The translations under genes and the position numbers were made by a program. Below the pieces are notes generated by a model, which was not told where the DNA came from, ran no database searches, and was given only the letters and a program-made list of their open reading frames with translations. From Owenia fusiformis (Eukaryota; Annelida; Polychaeta; Sabellida; Oweniidae), in the NCBI GenBank assembly GCA_903813345.2, contig CAIIXF020000001.1, forward strand, positions 52,223,885-52,287,884: a DNA stretch of 64,000 nucleotides, given 5' to 3'. Position 1 is the stretch's first letter, and the number at the start of each line of letters is the position of its first letter. Below are positions 59,501 through 64,000 of this stretch, piece by piece.

Positions 59501-61734
59501 CACTAAGACTGACCACTGGTCACAAAAATGGTGTCTGTAACAATATGGGCCCACCACCTAGGGGTGGTGACTTAAAATCGTTGTTCATAAATCAGTTGAG
59601 TACAATATCAACTACAAAACAGCAAAGTGTTAACCACTGTCCCACTGAATGTCTTGTCAAGGGTCAGACAAGACTGCCCCAGTACATGTAATTTGCTACA
59701 TTGAGTCACTCCATTGTTTTACAATTTTTCAAAATGGCTGTGATAATCTGATTATTTCAGCTTATCCAAATAGTATGTTACATACCTATATGTTCAGTAT
59801 CTGTAAAAATCTCAAAACATCGGGTCATTAACACTTTTTCCAAACTTCTAGAAACTCTTACCTTCTGACATTCTGGACACACCCAGTCCCCAGGTGGCTC
59901 ATGGTCCATTAGAAGACATTTCACATGGTAGACCCTGGGACATAGCTCACAGCATATCACATTGCCTTCCTTGTGGCACACCCAACAGAAGAAATCATTC
60001 TGACTGTCCGGCTGAAATACAAGTCGTAGGAGAAATTTGACACGATTGTTTAGCAATTCAAAGTGAGAAATTGGCAATATTTGAAAATTAAACTTACAGA
60101 CCAGGATGGCAAATACAGTCTGTCATGATTGAAAACATAAATATTTTGGGGTATCAGGTAATTATATAAAAGTTATTCATTTTGATAATAAAATTAGCAA
60201 ATACATACCCTGCCACTGTCCCTCCTTCTGAGCTTAGGGCCCCTACCTCCCTCACCTCCGGCTGATGGAGGTGTTCTATGTTTTGACGTGGCTGGAGGTG
60301 ATTCTACAAATGAAAAGGATGTAGAGGTAAGAGAGTGTAAAAAGTTGGAAGCAAAATGTTTTCCAATTAAATATAGAAGCTATTGAAGATTCAAGATGCA
60401 GAAATATATAAATTCATCCAAATTTCTTGCACTGTTTTTTTACAGATAATCTTAAAAATTGAAATATTATCCTGAAATAAAGTCAGAATTTTCAGGATTT
60501 TTCAGAGAATACATAAAATGAGAGCAAAATTATCTTAAAATTGTGACATTATATTTCGAAACTTAATCTCTACTCATCTGTCTACCTTCTTTCACTTGAT
60601 GTGGAGTCACAATGGGTAGTGCATTATTGGAGCTATGTTTGTATATCAAATATTCATCCTTTTATGACGAAAAACATATGTTACCTCTTGAAGCTTTTGT
60701 GGGAGTTATCTTAGGTGAGTCTTCTGAATTCTTCAGCTTTGATAGCTTTGTTGTTGCTTTTGGGGTCAAAGGCTTTGGATCGGGCTCTGAAAATAAATTG
60801 CACAAATTACTCCTGACACAATTCTAAAAAAATGTTAAGAATGTTATGGTTTATTTCATTTAGAAAAGTTATACATTCCAGTGATCCATTTTTTAATGTT
60901 TTTCTTTGAAACATCCCGTTTTGAATGTGCTTCTTAGATACATCAGGATGTTTCCCCATTGACTCTTCAACCCACATTCTTTAATAATCATAATAAAAAC
61001 TTAACAGAATATAAGTTACCTGGTTTTGAGTTCCGTGTAAGTGCAGCAGTGACTGAAGCCATTGTTTCAAGTTTGCTCAGGTTGATCCTGAATATCATGA
61101 AAGAACATGTAATTACAGATGATAAATAAATCAGTTTCTATTATTAAATAATTAGTTTATTGCATGATAGATGTATGTATGTACTTATAATACACTGTCT
61201 CACTTTTCAGATTTAGAACTTACGATGCAGGCAACTTTATTTCATACTCAGTGGCTAAAAAGTCAAGAATGGGTCAGAATGTTCCCAGCTCTCTATACTA
61301 CTTGAAAGCTATCACTCAAATATAAAATGTATTAGAAACTATTTTAAAAATACTTTATAGCATATATCTAATTCCTAGTCAAAAAGTATGGCTAATAAGG
61401 CAAAAATCAGTACTTAATCAAGACAACAGTGGTCCTACTCTCTAATGTAGGTTGGAAATTCAAGTTTGACATTCAGTATTACTTGGAGATTCCGAATGTT
61501 ACACATGACAATTTTGATATGAAATGATATTTCCAATCAATAAATCAGAGGTTCTATATTATCTAGCAGATTAGTTTATTACCCTGCTGAGCTTCGTGCA
61601 CTTTTCCGTAAGGCAAGTGGTTGATCCAAAGCAGTCTTTTCATTCATGGTATTTCCTTTTTCTGATTTGCCAATAAATTTAGTGTCAGCACCCCTCCTGG
61701 TCAATTTGTCTGCTTCAGCATCTGTTTTTGACAT
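41346..61734 (-). CDS. ZMYND8: ZMYND8 (PRKCBP1/RACK7) chromatin reader, complete gene, 24 coding exon positions
   Basis: Coding exons in transcript order: 61734-61583, 61087-61020, 60786-60685, 60303-60209, 60011-59862, 59301-59191, 58914-58822, 58409-58322, 57940-57885, 54986-54906, 54179-54120, either 53941-53886 or 52857-52802, 51089-50967, 50404-49465, 49228-49111, 48627-47832, 47669-47417, 47178-47128, 46869-46798, 46526-46382, 46036-45912, 45556-45365, 43679-43614, 41564-41346 (TGA). Every junction is GT-AG and phases agree throughout. With one exon 12 the total is 4212 nt, 1403 residues, somewhat longer than the vertebrate protein (about 1200). Domain order: PHD (about 140-189), bromodomain (190-305), Cys linker (306-332), PWWP (333-412), low-complexity region (412-1110), coiled coil (1155-1245), MYND (1246-1285), Pro/Gln-rich tail. 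In vertebrates PHD-BRD-PWWP binds H3K4me1 with H3K14ac, and MYND recruits corepressors such as the NuRD subunit GATAD2A. The ATG has an in-frame TAA four codons upstream. Confidence 0.95.
41616..41846. mobile_element. Intronic inverted-repeat MITE next to the last ZMYND8 exon
   Basis: AATAGACGTTTCTGATAAAT at the left pairs with ATTTATCGGAAACGTCTATT at the right; CCATCTTTTGAT/ATCAAAAGATGG and GGCTAGATTGATG/CATCAATCTAGCC extend the stem. 231 bp. It ends 52 bp upstream of the 41564 acceptor in transcript terms. Confidence 0.75.
42512..43506. mobile_element. Near-perfect 995-bp palindromic element with CAC ends and 5-bp TSD
   Basis: CACGGGGTACCATCGAATAA at 42512 and its exact reverse complement ending at 43506; arms of about 495 bp remain near-identical to the centre near 43010. 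AACCT flanks both ends (42507-42511 and 43507-43511). GGGAACGTAACCGGAGC occurs in both arms. ORFs at 42498-42725 (minus) and 43317-43523 (plus) are the two arms read outward and share most of their wording. It lies in the last ZMYND8 coding intron. Family Transib-like by end structure only. Confidence 0.85.
43614..43679 (-). CDS. ZMYND8: ZMYND8 penultimate coding exon
   Basis: A 22-codon phase 0-0 exon ([20 protein letters not shown]) with clean AG and GT borders. No vertebrate counterpart recognised; the low-complexity tail evolves fast. Its skipping would keep the frame. Confidence 0.75.
43948..44460. mobile_element. TIR element with CAC ends and 5-bp TSD
   Basis: CACACCGGAATAGCCTGACT at 43948; the right end read inward is CACCCCGGAATAGCCTGACT (to 44460). 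Terminal repeats of about 60 bp include GATACCGTTGTCACAAATGG. AGGAT flanks both ends (43943-43947 and 44461-44465). 513 bp with no transposase frame. It lies in the ZMYND8 intron between 43679 and 45365. Confidence 0.8.
45365..47178 (-). CDS. ZMYND8: ZMYND8 coiled-coil and MYND-finger exons (five)
   Basis: Exons 47178-47128, 46869-46798, 46526-46382, 46036-45912 and 45556-45365. The third and fourth form a coiled coil ([19 protein letters not shown], then [19 protein letters not shown]). The last encodes the MYND zinc finger: [35 protein letters not shown], with all eight zinc ligands. The junction KKKQW|CANC is phase 0 and identical in wording to vertebrate ZMYND8. The MYND finger binds proline-rich corepressor motifs in the vertebrate protein. 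Confidence 0.94.
46075..46200 (+). repeat. Dispersed short element, copy 2
   Basis: Begins GGCATTAACATGTAAAATGC, then CCACAACCTGCC and TGAACACTGACTGCCATC; matches the copy at 40921-41036. It lies between ZMYND8 exons 45912-46036 and 46382-46526. Confidence 0.7.
47417..49228 (-). CDS. ZMYND8: ZMYND8 acidic and Gln/Pro-rich exons (three)
   Basis: Exons 49228-49111, 48627-47832 and 47669-47417. The first two are acidic and Ser/Glu-rich ([32 protein letters not shown] resembles the vertebrate SDSESELVIDLGED). The second ends in the basic [19 protein letters not shown], equivalent to the vertebrate KWHMQKMQRQQQ stretch. The third is Gln-rich. Phases are 0-1, 1-2 and 2-0. Confidence 0.88.
49465..50404 (-). 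CDS. ZMYND8: ZMYND8 large low-complexity exon
   Basis: A 940-nt exon. It opens with [17 protein letters not shown], matching the vertebrate KFGVFNYSPFRTPY segment, then runs through about 270 residues rich in Ser, Thr, Lys and Glu. It ends with [16 protein letters not shown], a conserved motif of ZMYND8 proteins (vertebrate LDKTIESCKAQLG). The middle is probably disordered and is much longer than in vertebrates. Plus-strand ORFs opposite this exon are shadows. Confidence 0.92.
50474..50945. repeat. 161-bp tandem repeat, 2.9 copies, in a ZMYND8 intron
   Basis: The unit starts AGAATATCATACAAATTA at 50474, 50635 and 50796, an exact period of 161. Copies are almost identical; the third lacks 8 bp (GCATTGCT). 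The array fills most of the intron between exons 49465-50404 and 50967-51089, ending about 20 bp from the 50967 donor, which suggests recent expansion. Confidence 0.95.
50967..51089 (-). CDS. ZMYND8: ZMYND8 PWWP C-terminal exon
   Basis: Reads (R)[19 protein letters not shown], then [10 protein letters not shown], continuing PWWP strands and the C-terminal helix. It aligns with the vertebrate AWVPINNCYLMSKE segment. Either 56-nt exon upstream leaves the right phase for it. Confidence 0.92.
51481..51630 (+). repeat. Dispersed short element, copy 3
   Basis: AGGCATTAACATGCAAAATG to TCTGGTGGTGACATG. The best example of the inverted ends (ATGTCACCACCTGCC against TGGTGGTGACAT). In the ZMYND8 intron downstream of exon 12b. 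Confidence 0.75.
52802..52857 (-). CDS. ZMYND8: ZMYND8 PWWP alternative exon 12b
   Basis: 56 nt between acceptor GCTATAG and donor GACAG|GTATGC, reading [18 protein letters not shown] plus two bases of an Arg codon. The phases are identical to exon 12a (53886-53941). About 8 of 19 residues agree (DVRFF core and DR). It has Ala where 12a and vertebrates have Gly after FF, and His before DR as in vertebrates. The retained frame and both splice sites argue that it is functional and not a decayed copy. Confidence 0.85.
53886..53941 (-). CDS. ZMYND8: ZMYND8 PWWP alternative exon 12a
   Basis: 56 nt between an AG acceptor (CAATTCTAG) and donor GATAG|GTAAGA, reading [18 protein letters not shown] plus two bases of an Arg codon. 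It continues WPAK from the previous exon and joins RAWV in exon 50967-51089. The FFG form matches the vertebrate sequence best at that position. The exon at 52802-52857 has the same length and phases and a homologous peptide, and using both would shift the frame. Confidence 0.88.
54120..54179 (-). CDS. ZMYND8: ZMYND8 PWWP exon 1 (PWWP motif)
   Basis: A 20-codon phase 0-0 exon reading [20 protein letters not shown]. It supplies the first PWWP strands and the YPYWPAK form of the Pro-Trp-Trp-Pro motif, whose aromatics contribute to the methyl-lysine cage and DNA-binding face of PWWP domains. Confidence 0.93.
54906..54986 (-). CDS. ZMYND8: ZMYND8 zinc-binding linker exon
   Basis: A 27-codon phase 0-0 exon with CPDCYMNSC and DNWFCEPC cysteine pairs. 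In vertebrate ZMYND8 the equivalent cysteines form the zinc site between bromodomain and PWWP that rigidifies the reader cassette. Confidence 0.93.
55792..55818. repeat. Perfect 12-bp hairpin with 3-nt loop
   Basis: AACAGACTGACT, loop AGA, AGTCAGTCTGTT. It lies in the 2.9 kb ZMYND8 intron between 54986 and 57885, downstream of a GGGGT-rich patch on the plus strand. No known RNA family recognised. Confidence 0.8.
57203..57615. repeat. Dispersed repeat, second copy of the 16031-16450 element
   Basis: Same orientation and word order as 16031-16450 (AGTAGAAATAATCTTGATTT, GATTCCCCATAGACCC, CACCTGGTGGTGAAACTGG). In a ZMYND8 intron. Confidence 0.7.
57690..57853. mobile_element. Hairpin MITE 31 bp from a bromodomain exon
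   Basis: TATAGACCTCAGAGCAGC at the left and GCTCTGAGGTCTATA at the right; inner pairs TATCGTCGAA/TTCGACGATA and GGCTAGGCACAAA/TTTGTGCCTAGCC. 164 bp. In transcript direction it begins 32 nt after the last base of exon 57885-57940. Confidence 0.8.
57885..59301 (-). CDS. ZMYND8: ZMYND8 bromodomain exons (four)
   Basis: Exons 59301-59191, 58914-58822, 58409-58322 and 57940-57885 encode the acetyl-lysine-binding bromodomain: helix Z ([20 protein letters not shown]), the ZA loop with [16 protein letters not shown], helix B ([18 protein letters not shown]) with the acetyl-lysine-contacting Asn in CIIFNG, and helix C ([18 protein letters not shown]). The conserved FHPMDL and IIxNG motifs are present. 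A dispersed repeat (57203-57615) and a hairpin element (57690-57853) lie just downstream of the 57885 donor. Confidence 0.93.
59437..59572 (+). repeat. Dispersed short element, copy 4 (diverged)
   Basis: ATGTCATCACCTGG to AGGGGTGGTGACTT with the internal GATGCCAAATGCTGACCAC word. In the intron between the ZMYND8 PHD exon and the first bromodomain exon. Confidence 0.65.
59862..60011 (-). CDS. ZMYND8: ZMYND8 PHD-finger exon
   Basis: A 50-codon phase 0-0 exon. It holds the Cys4-His-Cys3 ligands in order: [26 protein letters not shown], then DWVCPEC. This is the PHD finger that opens the compact PHD-bromodomain-PWWP histone-reading cassette in vertebrate ZMYND8. Codons and splice sites are intact. 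Confidence 0.95.

Positions 61735-64000
<2,266 letters not shown>

Overview
This is animal (bilaterian invertebrate) genomic DNA. It is AT-rich, its genes are split by phase-consistent GT-AG introns, and it is packed with short inverted-repeat transposons, hairpin elements, minisatellites and a tetranucleotide microsatellite. No prokaryotic operon, CRISPR array or ribosomal RNA was seen. The protein matches (ZMYND8, TRAM1, a MOSPD2-like CRAL-TRIO protein and an F-box protein) fit a marine invertebrate, either ambulacrarian or lophotrochozoan. The sequence alone does not settle which.

Layout. Positions 1-19,000 are a gene-free repeat field: nested foldback transposons (about 27-2797 with 402-1894 inside), further foldbacks at 3628-4305 and 6400-7181, a copy broken by a second element (11612-13106), and TIR elements at 13351-13931, 14772-15294, 16560-16855 and 17206-18133. 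Positions 19,296-25,876 (minus) hold a seven-exon gene for a 237-residue CRAL-TRIO protein related to the N-terminal half of MOSPD2. Positions 26,000-30,300 are intergenic with a roughly 60-bp minisatellite. Positions 30,362-36,645 (minus) hold an F-box gene: one large coding exon plus a probable 21-codon first exon. Positions 36,700-41,300 are intergenic or 3'UTR with TIR elements.

Positions 41,346-61,734 (minus) hold a complete ZMYND8 (PRKCBP1/RACK7) gene. I reconstructed 24 coding exon positions by reading splice sites and checking phase at every junction. Summed lengths give 4212 nt, an open frame of 1403 codons plus stop. Order: N-terminal tail, PHD finger, bromodomain, zinc-binding linker, PWWP, long Ser/Thr/Lys/Glu-rich region, coiled coil, MYND finger, proline/glutamine-rich tail. 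The first 42 codons of TRAM1 start at 62,524 on the plus strand, head-to-head with ZMYND8. The 789 bp between the start codons probably hold a shared promoter.

The main observation is that ZMYND8 carries two versions of one 56-nt PWWP exon (53886-53941 and 52802-52857). They have identical length and phase and homologous but different peptides (shared core DVRFF). Since 56 is not a multiple of 3, using both shifts the frame, so the arrangement predicts mutually exclusive splicing within a chromatin-reader domain. A second theme is a set of inverted-repeat elements with 5'-CAC ends and 5-bp target duplications, a combination typical of Transib/RAG-type transposons.
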